Part shown: piece after piece, positions 50,899 to 60,311 of the stretch
Numbering within the stretch: position 1 is the first letter of the stretch
How the letters are laid out: every line of letters begins with the position of its first letter
DNA from: Amycolatopsis deserti
GTDB lineage: Bacteria > Actinomycetota > Actinomycetes > Mycobacteriales > Pseudonocardiaceae
Direction: 5' to 3'
Length of the DNA stretch: 64,000 nucleotides
Assembly (NCBI RefSeq): GCF_014653945.1
Contig: NZ_BNAU01000005.1
Span: 1 to 64,000 of the forward strand
The notes under the pieces: generated by a model
Told to the model about the DNA's origin: nothing
What the model saw: the letters and a program-made list of their open reading frames with translations, nothing else
Database searches by the model: none
Position numbers and translations under genes: made by a program

Positions 50899-53800
50899 TC
50901 AGACGTTGCGCCGGTACTGGCCCCCGACCTCGAAGAACGCCTCCGTGATCTGGCCGAGCGAGCACACCCGCGCGGCGTCCATCAGCACCCCGAACAGGTT
51001 CTCGCCCCGCGTGGCGGCTTCGCGCAGCGCCTTGAGCGCCTGCTCGGCGTCGTGGCTGTGCCGCTGCTGGAAGTCGGCCAGCCGCGTCAGCTGCGACTGC
51101 TTCTCCTCCTCCGTCGCGCGCGCCAGCTCGACCTCGACCTCGTCGTCCTCCGGGTGCGGGTTGCGGAACGTGTTCACCCCGATGATCGGCAGCGTGCCCT
51201 CGTGCTTGAGCCGCTCGTACAGCATCGACTCGTCCTGGATCCGGCCGCGCTGGTACCCGGTCTCCATCGCGCCCAGCACGCCGCCGCGCTCGGCGATCCG
51301 GTCGAACTCGGTGAGCACGGCCTCCTCGACCAGGTCGGTCAGCTCGTCGATGATGAACGAACCCTGCAACGGGTTCTCGTTCTTCGACAGGCCCCACTCC
51401 TTGTTGATGATCATCTGGATGGCCATCGCGCGGCGCACCGAGTTCTCCGTCGGCGTGGTGATCGCCTCGTCGTAGGCGTTGGTGTGCAACGAGTTCGCGT
51501 TGTCGTACAGCGCGCACAGCGCCTGCAGCGTGGTGCGGATGTCGTTGAAGCTCATCTCCTGCGCGTGCAGCGACCGGCCCGAGGTCTGCACGTGGTACTT
51601 GAGCTTCTGCGAACGCTCGTTCGCGCCGTAGCGCTCCTTCATCGCGACCGCCCAGATGCGGCGCGCGACCCGGCCGAGCACCGAGTACTCGGCGTCCATG
51701 CCGTTGGAGAAGAAGAACGACAGGTTCGGCGCGAAGTCGTCGATGTGCATACCCCGGGCGAGGTAGGACTCGACGTAGGTGAACCCGTTGGCCAGCGTGA
51801 ACGCCAGCTGCGAGATCGGGTTCGCGCCCGCCTCGGCGATGTGGTAACCGGAGATCGACACCGAGTAGAAGTTGCGCACCCCGTGCTCGATGAACCACTC
51901 CTGGATGTCGGCCATCATCCGCAGGCTGAACTCGGTGGAGAAGATGCAGGTGTTCTGCCCCTGGTCCTCCTTGAGGATGTCGGCCTGCACCGTGCCGCGC
52001 ACCTGGCGCAGCGTCCACTCGCGCAGGTCCTCGGCCTCCGACGGCGTCGGCTCGCGCCCGTGCTCGGCCCGGAACGCGTCCATCCGCTGGTCGATCGCGG
52101 TGTTGAGGAAGAACGCCAGGATCGTCGGCGCGGGCCCGTTGATCGTCATCGACACCGAGGTGTTCGGCGCGGTCAGGTCGAAGCCGTCGTAGAGCGCCTT
52201 CATGTCGTCCAGCGTCGCGATGGACACGCCGGAGGTGCCGATCTTGCCGTAGATGTCCGGTCGCGTGTCCGGGTCGTGCCCGTACAGCGTCACCGAGTCG
52301 AACGCCGTGGACAGCCGCTTCGCCTCGGAATCCGCGGACAGGTACTTGAAGCGCCGGTTGGTGCGGAACGCGTCGCCCTCACCGGCGAACATGCGCGCCG
52401 GGTCCTCACCCTCCCGCTTGAACGGGAAGACGCCCGCCGTGTAGGGGAAGTAGCCGGGCAGGTGCTCGCGCCGCAGGAACGACAGCAGCTCGCCGCGGTC
52501 GGTGTAACGCGGCAGCGCCACACGCGGGATCCGGTTGCCGGACAGGGTTTCCCGCCACAGCTGGGTGCGCAGCTCCTTGTCCCGGATGCGGACGACGAGC
52601 TCCTCCTGCCGGTAGGACTCGGACAGCTCGTCCCACCGCTCCAGCAGCCCGGCCACCGACGGGTCCACTTCGGACTCCGCCTTCGCCAGCAGCGCCTCGA
52701 TCGGGCCGGTGTCCGCGCCGTCGGCGGCCAGCGCCTCCTTAGCGGCACGCAGCTGGTCGACCTTGCGCACGGCCGCGACCTGGTCCCGCGTCTTCTCGTG
52801 GTAGCCGCGCACGGTGGCGGCGATGTCGGCGAGGTAGCGCTCCTTCGACGGCGGGATGATCACGGTCGCGCCGGTGGACACCTTGGTCTCCACCTTCGGC
52901 AGCTGACCCGCCGACACCGACAGGCCGCGCTCGGCCAGCGCGTCGCGCAGGTACTGGTACAGCGCGGTCACGCCGTCGTCGTTGAAGCGCGCGGCGCTGG
53001 TGCCGAACACCGGCATGTCCTCCGGCGCGGCCCCGAACGCCTCGCGGTTGCGCACCAGCTGGCGCGCGACGTCGCGGCGCGCGTCCTCGGCGCCCCGGCG
53101 CTCGAACTTGTTGATCGCCACCACGTCGGCGAAGTCGAGCATGTCGATCTTCTCCAGCTGCGACGCGGCGCCGAACTCCGGCGTCATCACGTACAGCGAG
53201 TAGTCGACGTGGTCCACGATGCCGGCGTCGCCCTGCCCGATGCCGGGCGTCTCGACGATCACCAGGTCGTAGCCCGCGGCCTTGCACGCCAGCACGGCCT
53301 CGTCCAGGCCCTCGGGTACCTCACCGGTGGCCTGACGGGTGGCCATCGAGCGGAAGTAGACCTGCGACCCGTCCAGGCCGTTCATCCGGATCCGGTCGCC
53401 CAGCAAGGCACCACCGCCGCGGCGGCGGGTCGGGTCGACCGCCAGCACCGCGATGCGCAGCTTGTCCTCCTGGTCCAGCCGGAAGCGCCGGAGCAGCTCG
53501 TCGGTCAGCGACGACTTGCCCGAGCCGCCGGTGCCGGTGATGCCCAGGACCGGGACAGTGCGGGCCCGCGCCGCGTCCGTGATGCGGGCCAGCCGGTCCT
53601 CGGCCACGCTGCCGGCCTGCAGCTGCGTGATGAACCGAGCCAGCGACGGCACGTCCCCGGCCAGGAGGTCGTCGTCCGATCCGGCCGGCACCTCGGCCAG
53701 GTCGTAGTCGCACTCCTTGATCATCAGGTTGACCATGCCCGGCAGGCCCAGCTGAAGGCCGTCGTCCGGGGAGAAGATGCGCGCGACGCCGCGGGAGTGC

Positions 53801-54135
53801 AGCAGCTCGATCTCCTCGCGCACGATGACGCCGCCACCGCCGCCGTACACCTTGATGTGCCCGGCGCCGCGTTCGTTCAGCAGCTCGACGAGGTAGCTGA
53901 AGTACTCCACGTGGCCGCCCTGGTAGGCGCTGATCGCGACGCCGTGGGCGTCCTCGCTGATCGCGGCCGTGACGACCTCGTCCACCGACCGGTTGTGGCC
54001 GAGGTGGATGACCTCCGCACCCTGCGACTGCAGGATGCGCCGCATGATGTTGATCGAAGCGTCGTGCCCGTCGAACAGACTCGATGCGGTGACGAACCGC
54101 ACCGGGTGCACGGGCCGGTGAAGGGAGGCGTTCAT
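50899..54135 (-). CDS. icmF: IcmF, fused isobutyryl-CoA mutase with GTPase chaperone
   Basis: 1078 residues in three parts. The B12-binding domain (1 to about 145) has D22-G-H24 in FDGHDASIN, His24 being the presumed cobalt ligand. The MeaI-like GTPase (about 190-430) has Walker A GITGTGGSGKSS at 198-209, and a mutase domain follows (about 500-1078) with YGKIGTSGVSIATLDDMKALYDGF and SISGYHIAEAGANPISQLAFTLANG. It interconverts isobutyryl-CoA and n-butyryl-CoA with adenosylcobalamin, and the GTPase loads and protects the cofactor. It stands alone and ends at a strong terminator. The domain order is that of IcmF, not of methylmalonyl-CoA mutase. Confidence 0.96.
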   Translation of the reverse strand: MNASLHRPVHPVRFVTASSLFDGHDASINIMRRILQSQGAEVIHLGHNRSVDEVVTAAISEDAHGVAISAYQGGHVEYFSYLVELLNERGAGHIKVYGGGGGVIVREEIELLHSRGVARIFSPDDGLQLGLPGMVNLMIKECDYDLAEVPAGSDDDLLAGDVPSLARFITQLQAGSVAEDRLARITDAARARTVPVLGITGTGGSGKSSLTDELLRRFRLDQEDKLRIAVLAVDPTRRRGGGALLGDRIRMNGLDGSQVYFRSMATRQATGEVPEGLDEAVLACKAAGYDLVIVETPGIGQGDAGIVDHVDYSLYVMTPEFGAASQLEKIDMLDFADVVAINKFERRGAEDARRDVARQLVRNREAFGAAPEDMPVFGTSAARFNDDGVTALYQYLRDALAERGLSVSAGQLPKVETKVSTGATVIIPPSKERYLADIAATVRGYHEKTRDQVAAVRKVDQLRAAKEALAADGADTGPIEALLAKAESEVDPSVAGLLERWDELSESYRQEELVVRIRDKELRTQLWRETLSGNRIPRVALPRYTDRGELLSFLRREHLPGYFPYTAGVFPFKREGEDPARMFAGEGDAFRTNRRFKYLSADSEAKRLSTAFDSVTLYGHDPDTRPDIYGKIGTSGVSIATLDDMKALYDGFDLTAPNTSVSMTINGPAPTILAFFLNTAIDQRMDAFRAEHGREPTPSEAEDLREWTLRQVRGTVQADILKEDQGQNTCIFSTEFSLRMMADIQEWFIEHGVRNFYSVSISGYHIAEAGANPISQLAFTLANGFTYVESYLARGMHIDDFAPNLSFFFSNGMDAEYSVLGRVARRIWAVAMKERYGANERSQKLKYHVQTSGRSLHAQEMSFNDIRTTLQALCALYDNANSLHTNAYDEAITTPTENSVRRAMAIQMIINKEWGLSKNENPLQGSFIIDELTDLVEEAVLTEFDRIAERGGVLGAMETGYQRGRIQDESMLYERLKHEGTLPIIGVNTFRNPHPEDDEVEVELARATEEEKQSQLTRLADFQQRHSHDAEQALKALREAATRGENLFGVLMDAARVCSLGQITEAFFEVGGQYRRNV

Positions 54136-54254
54136 GCCTCAAAAATACTTGGACTTCCTACTATCGCAAACCCAAGCGTGACCGCAGCGACATCCACCGC
54201 GGGACCGTAACGATTCAGAACGCGGGCAGCACGAAGCCACGGGCGTCCGGACGG

Positions 54255-54276
54255 GTGCCGGGCCCCCGCCCGGCAC
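54255..54276. terminator. Hairpin downstream of the conservon
   Basis: GTGCCGGGC (54255-54263) and GCCCGGCAC (54268-54276) pair over 9 bp with a four-base loop, 23 bp past the cvnD stop. There is no T-run. It probably marks the end of the cvn transcript; the rest of the 163-bp gap to icmF shows nothing else. Confidence 0.45.
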
Positions 54277-54298
54277 TTCCCCAGCTACCTCGCCGGCG

Positions 54299-54910
54299 TC
54301 AGCGCGCGCCGGCCGTGCGCATCGCGATCCACTGCCGCATCGCGTACTCGACCAGCGTGATCAGCGTCTGCTTGGTCGACTCGCGGTCGCGGGCGTCGCA
54401 CCGCACGATTGGGATGCTCTCGTCGATCGCCAGCGCCTCGCGCACGTCGCTCAGCTCGTGGTGCAGCTGACCGTCGAACGTGTTGACGCCGATGATGTAG
54501 GGCAGCCTGCGGTCCTCGAAGAAGTCGACGGGCGCGAACGAGTCCGCCAGCCGCCGCGTGTCCGCGAGCACCACGGCGCCGATCGCGCCGCGGACCAGGT
54601 CGTCCCACATGAACCAGAACCGCTGCTGACCGGGCGTGCCGAACAGGTACAGGATCAGGTCCTTGTCCAGCGATACGCGGCCGAAGTCCATGGCCACGGT
54701 GGTGGTGGCCTTGTTGGGTGTCTGGTCGAGGTTGTCGATGCCGCGGCTCGCGTCGGTCATCATCGCCTCGGTGGTGAGCGGCACGATCTCCGAGACCGAG
54801 CCGACGAAGGTGGTCTTGCCGGCACCGAAACCACCGGCGACCACGATCTTCGCCGAGGTCATGGTCTGCGGCGAGGCCTGCCGCGGTGCCTTAAAGCCGA
54901 CGGAGTCCAC
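54299..54910 (-). CDS. cvnD: CvnD, small Ras-like GTPase of the conservon
   Basis: 203 residues. The P-loop GGFGAGKTT is at 26-34, the switch text LDKDLILYLFGTPGQQRFWFMWDDLVRGAIGAVVLADTRR carries the DxxG-like region (FGTPGQ), and the base motif is a variant, VNTFDG. Conservon GTPases couple with a kinase-like sensor and a roadblock protein at the membrane. GTG 54910 overlaps cvnC by 20 bp, as is usual in conservons; an internal ATG at 54862 is a weaker alternative. Last gene of cvnABCD. Confidence 0.92.
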   Translation of the reverse strand: MDSVGFKAPRQASPQTMTSAKIVVAGGFGAGKTTFVGSVSEIVPLTTEAMMTDASRGIDNLDQTPNKATTTVAMDFGRVSLDKDLILYLFGTPGQQRFWFMWDDLVRGAIGAVVLADTRRLADSFAPVDFFEDRRLPYIIGVNTFDGQLHHELSDVREALAIDESIPIVRCDARDRESTKQTLITLVEYAMRQWIAMRTAGAR

Positions 54911-55610
54911 TCAACACCCTTTCCATCAACATGAGATGCGCCTCGGCGTCGTCGTTGGTCGACACCGTGCGGTGCACGGTGACCAGACCAGCATCGGCGG
55001 CGTCGCTGATGAGGACTCTGGCCACGCCGATCGGGACCCGCAGCAGCGCTGCGACCTCCGCGACCGACCGCGGTGTCCGACATTCTTCCATGATCGAGCG
55101 GTGCTCGAACTGCACCGTCAGCGCTCCGGCGTCGAGCCGGGCGAGGACGGCATCCTGGACGGAGATCAGCGTCTCCAGTTCCAGGGCGACCCGGGCCTTG
55201 GTGCGGCCGCCGGTGAGCGCGTAGGGGCGCACCACCGCGGTCTCCTCGGCGGGGTGGATCTCCGGCTCCTCGCGGCGCGACGGCACGGGCGGGGCCGGCT
55301 GCGCGGGCTGCACCGGGTCGAAGAACCCGCTGCCCGGCGAGGGGTCGAAGAGGCTCGCCGGACGGTCCGGGTACTCCGGCTCCGGTCGCGGCGCGGGTGC
55401 CGGCTGCGGGGACGGCGTCGGCTGCGGCGCCTGTTCGGCCCGCGGGGCTTCGGACGCCTCGGCCGTCTCGGTCCCGGGCTGCCGGTCGCGCTGCTTCTTG
55501 CGCTTCCAGCGGCCACGCCCGGAGTCCAGGCTGAAGCTGTTCATCACGTCGGCGAACGTCGGCTCCGGTTCGCCGCCGGATGGGGAGCCACTCTCGGATC
55601 CCGTGGTCAT
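54891..55610 (-). CDS. cvnC: CvnC, DUF742 protein of the conservon
   Basis: 239 residues. The first 120 are a Pro/Glu/Ala-rich disordered region, and the DUF742 winged-helix-like domain starts at about TAVVRPYALTGGRTKARVALELETL and ends LMERVLSGLRRL. CvnC proteins are the third component of the conservon complex, perhaps binding CvnD. The gene starts eight bases after the cvnB stop and overlaps cvnD by 20 bp. The disordered N-terminal half is longer than in most relatives. Confidence 0.9.
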   Translation of the reverse strand: MTTGSESGSPSGGEPEPTFADVMNSFSLDSGRGRWKRKKQRDRQPGTETAEASEAPRAEQAPQPTPSPQPAPAPRPEPEYPDRPASLFDPSPGSGFFDPVQPAQPAPPVPSRREEPEIHPAEETAVVRPYALTGGRTKARVALELETLISVQDAVLARLDAGALTVQFEHRSIMEECRTPRSVAEVAALLRVPIGVARVLISDAADAGLVTVHRTVSTNDDAEAHLMLMERVLSGLRRL

Positions 55611-55617
55611 GTCGGCA

Positions 55618-56058
55618 TCATCCCACCGGTTCGCCGATCAGGGGCCCACCGGCTCCCTGCAGCTGAGCCCGCAGTTCGGGGGTGAGGATCTGGCCCACCC
55701 GGTCGACCAGCATGGTCATCTCGTAGGCGACCTGGCCGATGTCGCAGTTCGGGGCGGCCAGGACCGCCAGGCAGGACCCGTCGCTGATCGACATCAGGAT
55801 CATGATCCCGAGTTCCATCTCCACGACGGTCTCGTTGACCGCACCGGCTTCGAAGCACCGCGCCGCGCCCTGGGTCAGGCTGACGAGCCCGGAGGCCACC
55901 GCGGCGAGCTGGTCGGCGCGGTCGAGCGGCAACCGGTTCGAAGCGGTCAGCAGCAGGCCGTCGGCCGAAACGACCACCGCGTGCGCCACGCCAGGCACAC
56001 GCTCGGCGAAATCATTGACCAGCCATCCGAACTGGTTCTGTGGCTGCGGCGTGGTCAT
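55618..56058 (-). CDS. cvnB: CvnB, roadblock/LC7 protein of the conservon
   Basis: 146 residues. FGWLVNDFAERVPGVAHAVVVSADGLLLTASNRLPLDRADQLAAVASGLVSL is the roadblock/LC7 signature of conservon members, with VVEMELGIMILMSISDGSCLAVLAAPNCDIGQVAYEMTMLVDR in the second half. It probably acts as the regulatory partner of the GTPase CvnD. ATG 56058 overlaps the cvnA stop by ATGA. Confidence 0.93.
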   Translation of the reverse strand: MTTPQPQNQFGWLVNDFAERVPGVAHAVVVSADGLLLTASNRLPLDRADQLAAVASGLVSLTQGAARCFEAGAVNETVVEMELGIMILMSISDGSCLAVLAAPNCDIGQVAYEMTMLVDRVGQILTPELRAQLQGAGGPLIGEPVG

Positions 56059-59000
56059 TCACCCTCCATGGTTCCTTGATCGGGGTCGGCGGACTGAGCG
56101 GTCCGGTGCCTCCCACGCTGAACACCTTGCTGGAAACTGCTCAGCCTGCCACGCACATCCTGCGGATCACGGCGTGTCCGCGGTGCCGGGGCGGGGGTCC
56201 CCGGGGACAGGGCGCTGCCGGGCAGCAACTGCTCACCGCGGCGCCGCTTGGGCAGCCCCGCCGCGGTGAAGTTCGACGGCGCCGACGAGGACACGGTCTG
56301 AACCGCCGCCCAGCTCTCGTCCGACGCGAACGACCAGGCGCCGTCACCGCCCGCTTCGGCCGGCTGGCGGTCCGCGGTGGATCCGGGCTGCTGGTCGCGG
56401 GCGGGTTCGGGCCGCTGGAAGAGGCCGGTGCCCTCCCCGGTGCGCGGGAAGACGCCGGTGCCCTCGCCGGTGGTGGGGCGCTGGAAGAGGCCGGTGCCCT
56501 CCGCCGGGCGCGGCTGGCGCTGCGGCAGGGCCGCCTCGGCCTGCGCCGACGCCGGCTGGCGCTGCGGCAGGCCGCTCTCGGTCTGGGCGGTCTCGGTTGG
56601 CTTGCGCTGGGGCAGGCCGGGGTCCGGCTGGGCCTCGGCGGCCGCAGCGGGCTTCGGCTGGCGCTGCGGTAGGCCGGTCTCCGACTGGCCCTCGGCAGCC
56701 GCGGCGGGCTTCGGCTGGCGCTGGGGTAGGCCGGGCTCGGGCTGGGCCTCGGCAGCCGCAACAGACTTCGACTGGCGCCGGGGTAGGCCGGACTCCGACT
56801 GAGCCTCGGCAGCCGCGGCGGGCGTCGGCTGGGCCTCGGCGGCCGCAGCAGACTTCGGCTGGCGCTGCGGCAGGCCGGACTCCGGCTGAGCCTCGGCAGC
56901 CGCAGCGGGCTTCGGCTGGCGCTGCGGTAGGCCGGTCTCCGACTGGGCGTCGGCAGCCGCGGCGGGCGTCGGCTGAGGCTCCGCGGCCGCGGCGGGCTTC
57001 GGCTGGCGTTGGGGCAGGTCGGCGGCGTTGTCCTTCGCCGTGGGCTCGGGCTTGGGCTGGCGGCGGGGCAAGCCGCTGTCCGTTGCGCTGGGCTTCGACG
57101 CGCCGTCCGAACTCTTCGGCTGGGCACTGGGCTTCAGTGCGTCGGCCATCGGCTTGCGGCGGGGTAGGCCGCTCTCCGTCGCCTCCGTCGCCTTCGGCTC
57201 GCGCTGGGGGAGGCCGCTGTCCAGCTGCGGCGCCTCCGCGGCCGGGCGCGGTCGGCCGGCCTCCGGCTGCGCCGTCCGGGCGGCAGCGCCCTCCGCCGAA
57301 GTGGCAGCGCTTTCCCGCGCGGCAGCACTCCCCGACGCAGCGGCGCTCCCCGACGCGGGGGTGCTCCCCTGCGCAGCGGATCCAGGCGCAGCACTTCCCG
57401 GCGCGGGGGTGCTCCCCTGCGCAGCGGGCGCGGCAGTCACCTGCGCACCGGCAGCGCCCGTGCTGCCCTGCGTAGTCGCTGCGCTTCCGTCCGCGCTGGT
57501 AGCGCTTTCCCGGCCGCCAGCGCCTTCCGCGTCCCGCTTCGCGTGGCGGGCCCGGTTCACGCCGTGCTGGAAGCTGCTCAGCCGGCCCCGCACGTCGGCC
57601 GGGTCGCGGACCGGCATCTCGCGCTGCGGGTTCGGCGCCGGGGTCTCCGCGGCGGCACTGCCGGGCAGCAGCTGCTCGCCACGGCGCCGCTTCGGCAGGC
57701 CCGCGTCGGTGAACGTCTTCGGCTCCACCCGGGACGCCGCCTGGACCGCGCGCCAGTTCTCGTCGACCGCGAAGTCCCAGCCGCTGGCCGCCTTGGCGCT
57801 CTCCGGCTTGTCCGAAGTGGACTGCTCCGCCGAGGTGGACTGGGCCGCCTTCGGGGCCGCCGGCGGGTCGTCGCTGCGGAACCACGCCGACAGGGTCTCG
57901 TCGAAGATCGGCGTCGTCTCGCGGCGCGACGGCGGCGGCGTGGCCGGCTTCGGCTCGTTGGCCGCCGAGCTCCACCACTCCGACAGCGGGCTGCTGTTCG
58001 CCGTGAACAACGCCTTGCCGCTGGGCAGCTCATCCGGCGCCGGCTCCGGCTCCGGCTCGGCGGGCACCTCGGGCGCGGGAGCGGGCGCGGGCTCCGCACC
58101 CTCGGCCGGGATCGGCGTGAACAACGCGGTCCCGGAGATCTCCAGGTCCGACGGCGGCCGCGGCGGCAGCACCCCGGAGTGCCCGTTCTGCGCCCACGAC
58201 GGGGCGTTCGCGCCATCCCCGGGCGTCGGGGTCTGGCCGAAGTTCGCCAGCGCCTCCGGCCGCCCGGCGCCGTTGACCGTGCGCCGCCGCGGCAGCGCGG
58301 TCGACGGGTCCGGCTGGACCGGAGCCCGGGCGGGCAGGTCCATCACCAGATCCGCGGGCACGGTGACGGTCGCCCGCACACCGACGATGTCCTTGCCACC
58401 GTGCAGGACCACACCGATGTTGTGCCGCCCGGCGAGGCGGCCGACCACGAACAGGCCCATCCGGCGCGAGGTCGCGAGGTCGACCGTGCCGGCCTCGGTC
58501 AGCCGGGCGTTGGCCTCGGCTACCTCGGCCTCGTTCATGCCGATGCCCTGGTCGATGATGTCGATGACCAGGCCGCCGTGGTCGTTCGCGCGGGTCGTGA
58601 CCGTCACCTGGGTCTCCGGCGCGGAGAACGCGGTCGCGTTGTCCAGCAGCTCGGCGACCAGGCGCATCAGGTCGCTCGCGGCGAACCCGACGATGCGCGC
58701 GTCCGGCGGGGTCTGCACCACGACCCGCTGGTACTGCTCGATCTCCGACACCGCGGCACGCAGCACGTCGGAGGTGGTGACCGGCTGGCCGGAGCGGCGG
58801 CCCGGCTCGGCGCCGGAGAGCACCATCAGGTTCTCGTTGTTGCGCCGCATGCGGGTCGCCAGGTGGTCCAGCTGGAACAGCGTCGCGAGCTGGTCGGCGT
58901 CCTCCTCGTCGCGCTCCAGCCGCTCGATCAGCTGCAGCTGCCGCTGCACGAGGCTCTGGCTGCGGCGCGAGAGGTTGATGAACACGCTGCTGTAGCCGGT

Positions 59001-60311
59001 GCGCATGTTGGCCTGCTCGACCGCGAGCCGCAGCGCCTGGCTGTGCACCGCGTCGAACGCCTTGGCCACCTCACCGATCTCGTCCTTCGTGCCGACCGGG
59101 ACCGGCTGCACGTCGGTGGTCTGCTCGCGGCCCTCCTGGATGTTGCGCACCGCGGCCGGCAGCTGGCGGTCGGCGACGTCCAGGGCGCCGGCCCGCAGCA
59201 CGCGCAGCGAGTGCAGCAGCTGGCGGGTGATGAGGATGACGACCGCGGCGGTGACCACGAGCGCGAGGAACAGCAGCACCGCAAGCAGGCCGGCGTCGGT
59301 GCCCGCGTTGTCCGCGAGGTCCGCGGAGGTCGTGGTGAGCTCGTCGCCCAGGCTGTCGCTGACGGTGTTCAACGCGGCGATCACCGACGCCGACACCGCG
59401 GTCCACTGCTGGGCCGAGATGCCGCGCAACGCGCTGGGCACCGAGGCGCCCTCGGCCGCGAGCACGCCGTTGACCAGGCGGCTGCGGGTGTTGAAGTCCT
59501 GGCCCATCACGGTGCGGTCGAACTGCGCCTCCTGCGCGGAGCTCGCCGCGGCCCGGAAGTCGGCGAGCCGGTCGGTCAGCCGCAGCTCGGCCGTGCGCAG
59601 GTCGTTGAGCTGGCTCGGGGTGAGGTTGCCGCGCGCGATGCCGTAGCCGAGCAGCGACTGGGCGGTGGACGCCTCCTCCTTGACCACCAGCACGTCGTGC
59701 AGCGCGCTCGGCGTGCCGCCGATGGCGTCATCGCCGATGCCGGCGACCAGCGCGGTGTCCAGTCCGATCAGCGAGTCGGTCATCTCGCTGTAGGCGGCCA
59801 GCGCCTGCACCGCGTCGAGGCGGCCCTCGGCGACTTGGCGGCGGACCTCGGGCAGACGGCCGACGGCGGCCGCGGCGGCCTCGCCGGGCGCGCGGATGCC
59901 GTCGTCGGCGTCCGCGGCGTGCCCGGTGGCGCCGGCGAGCGGGCCGGTCGCGCCGTCCACCAGCTGCCGGGCGGCGTCCAGTTGCGGGGAGCTGCCGACG
60001 GTGCCCTGGGTGAGCAGCGCCGCGGTCTCGGTGCGCTCCTGCTGCAGCGCGTCGACCAGCGTGCGCACCGCGCCGTTCAACTCGACGAGCCGGTTCATCC
60101 GCTCGTAGTTGCCGGAGCGCTCGACCTGGTTGCCGATGGTGATCCCGCCCAGAACCAGGGCGACCACGATGGGCACCAGGGACACGGCGGCGAGCTTGGC
60201 GGACAGCCGCCAGTCCCGCCAGCGCGTCAGCGTGGCCCACTTCGACGGCTCCTTCGGTTGCTGGCCGAGGAGCTGTCCCACAGGCACTTGGCCCTGTCCT
60301 GCAACGGTCAC
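56055..60311 (-). CDS. cvnA: CvnA, NIT-domain sensor histidine kinase-like protein with very long repeat tail
   Basis: 1418 residues. Membrane helix near 39-58, an extracytoplasmic nitrate/nitrite-sensing-type domain (about 60-335), a second helix (about 340-362), HAMP, and a short dimerisation part with His483 in LDHLATRMRRNNENL. The HATPase domain has the N box ELLDNATAF (Asn558), DQGIGM (587-592) and GLFVVGRLAGRH. From 670 on the chain is disordered. A block of about 80 residues with GLPKRRRGEQLLPGS and DVRGRLSSFQ-GV occurs twice (845-923 and 1326-1404), separated by A/S-rich text and about ten GLPQRQPKP units. Most relatives have one such block. GTG 60311 has GGGAG eight bases upstream. 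Confidence 0.92.
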   Translation of the reverse strand: MTVAGQGQVPVGQLLGQQPKEPSKWATLTRWRDWRLSAKLAAVSLVPIVVALVLGGITIGNQVERSGNYERMNRLVELNGAVRTLVDALQQERTETAALLTQGTVGSSPQLDAARQLVDGATGPLAGATGHAADADDGIRAPGEAAAAAVGRLPEVRRQVAEGRLDAVQALAAYSEMTDSLIGLDTALVAGIGDDAIGGTPSALHDVLVVKEEASTAQSLLGYGIARGNLTPSQLNDLRTAELRLTDRLADFRAAASSAQEAQFDRTVMGQDFNTRSRLVNGVLAAEGASVPSALRGISAQQWTAVSASVIAALNTVSDSLGDELTTTSADLADNAGTDAGLLAVLLFLALVVTAAVVILITRQLLHSLRVLRAGALDVADRQLPAAVRNIQEGREQTTDVQPVPVGTKDEIGEVAKAFDAVHSQALRLAVEQANMRTGYSSVFINLSRRSQSLVQRQLQLIERLERDEEDADQLATLFQLDHLATRMRRNNENLMVLSGAEPGRRSGQPVTTSDVLRAAVSEIEQYQRVVVQTPPDARIVGFAASDLMRLVAELLDNATAFSAPETQVTVTTRANDHGGLVIDIIDQGIGMNEAEVAEANARLTEAGTVDLATSRRMGLFVVGRLAGRHNIGVVLHGGKDIVGVRATVTVPADLVMDLPARAPVQPDPSTALPRRRTVNGAGRPEALANFGQTPTPGDGANAPSWAQNGHSGVLPPRPPSDLEISGTALFTPIPAEGAEPAPAPAPEVPAEPEPEPAPDELPSGKALFTANSSPLSEWWSSAANEPKPATPPPSRRETTPIFDETLSAWFRSDDPPAAPKAAQSTSAEQSTSDKPESAKAASGWDFAVDENWRAVQAASRVEPKTFTDAGLPKRRRGEQLLPGSAAAETPAPNPQREMPVRDPADVRGRLSSFQHGVNRARHAKRDAEGAGGRESATSADGSAATTQGSTGAAGAQVTAAPAAQGSTPAPGSAAPGSAAQGSTPASGSAAASGSAAARESAATSAEGAAARTAQPEAGRPRPAAEAPQLDSGLPQREPKATEATESGLPRRKPMADALKPSAQPKSSDGASKPSATDSGLPRRQPKPEPTAKDNAADLPQRQPKPAAAAEPQPTPAAAADAQSETGLPQRQPKPAAAAEAQPESGLPQRQPKSAAAAEAQPTPAAAAEAQSESGLPRRQSKSVAAAEAQPEPGLPQRQPKPAAAAEGQSETGLPQRQPKPAAAAEAQPDPGLPQRKPTETAQTESGLPQRQPASAQAEAALPQRQPRPAEGTGLFQRPTTGEGTGVFPRTGEGTGLFQRPEPARDQQPGSTADRQPAEAGGDGAWSFASDESWAAVQTVSSSAPSNFTAAGLPKRRRGEQLLPGSALSPGTPAPAPRTRRDPQDVRGRLSSFQQGVQRGRHRTAQSADPDQGTMEGE
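56487..57215 (-). repeat. In-frame GLPQRQPKP repeats inside cvnA
   Basis: Codes for residues about 1033-1275 of CvnA. Units of 15-25 residues read GLP(Q/R)R(Q/K/E)P-K-(P/S)-AAAAE-A-Q-P/S-E, the core resembling the GLPKRRR motif of the flanking duplicated block. Several units are nearly identical at DNA level (CTGCGGCAGGCCG...). Length should vary between strains. Confidence 0.85.

Noticed and set aside
50776..54210. A 1144-codon plus-strand frame over icmF
   Set aside because: Antisense shadow of IcmF; no start site, no motifs, rich in R/V/H/L as expected from reverse-complemented third-position GC.
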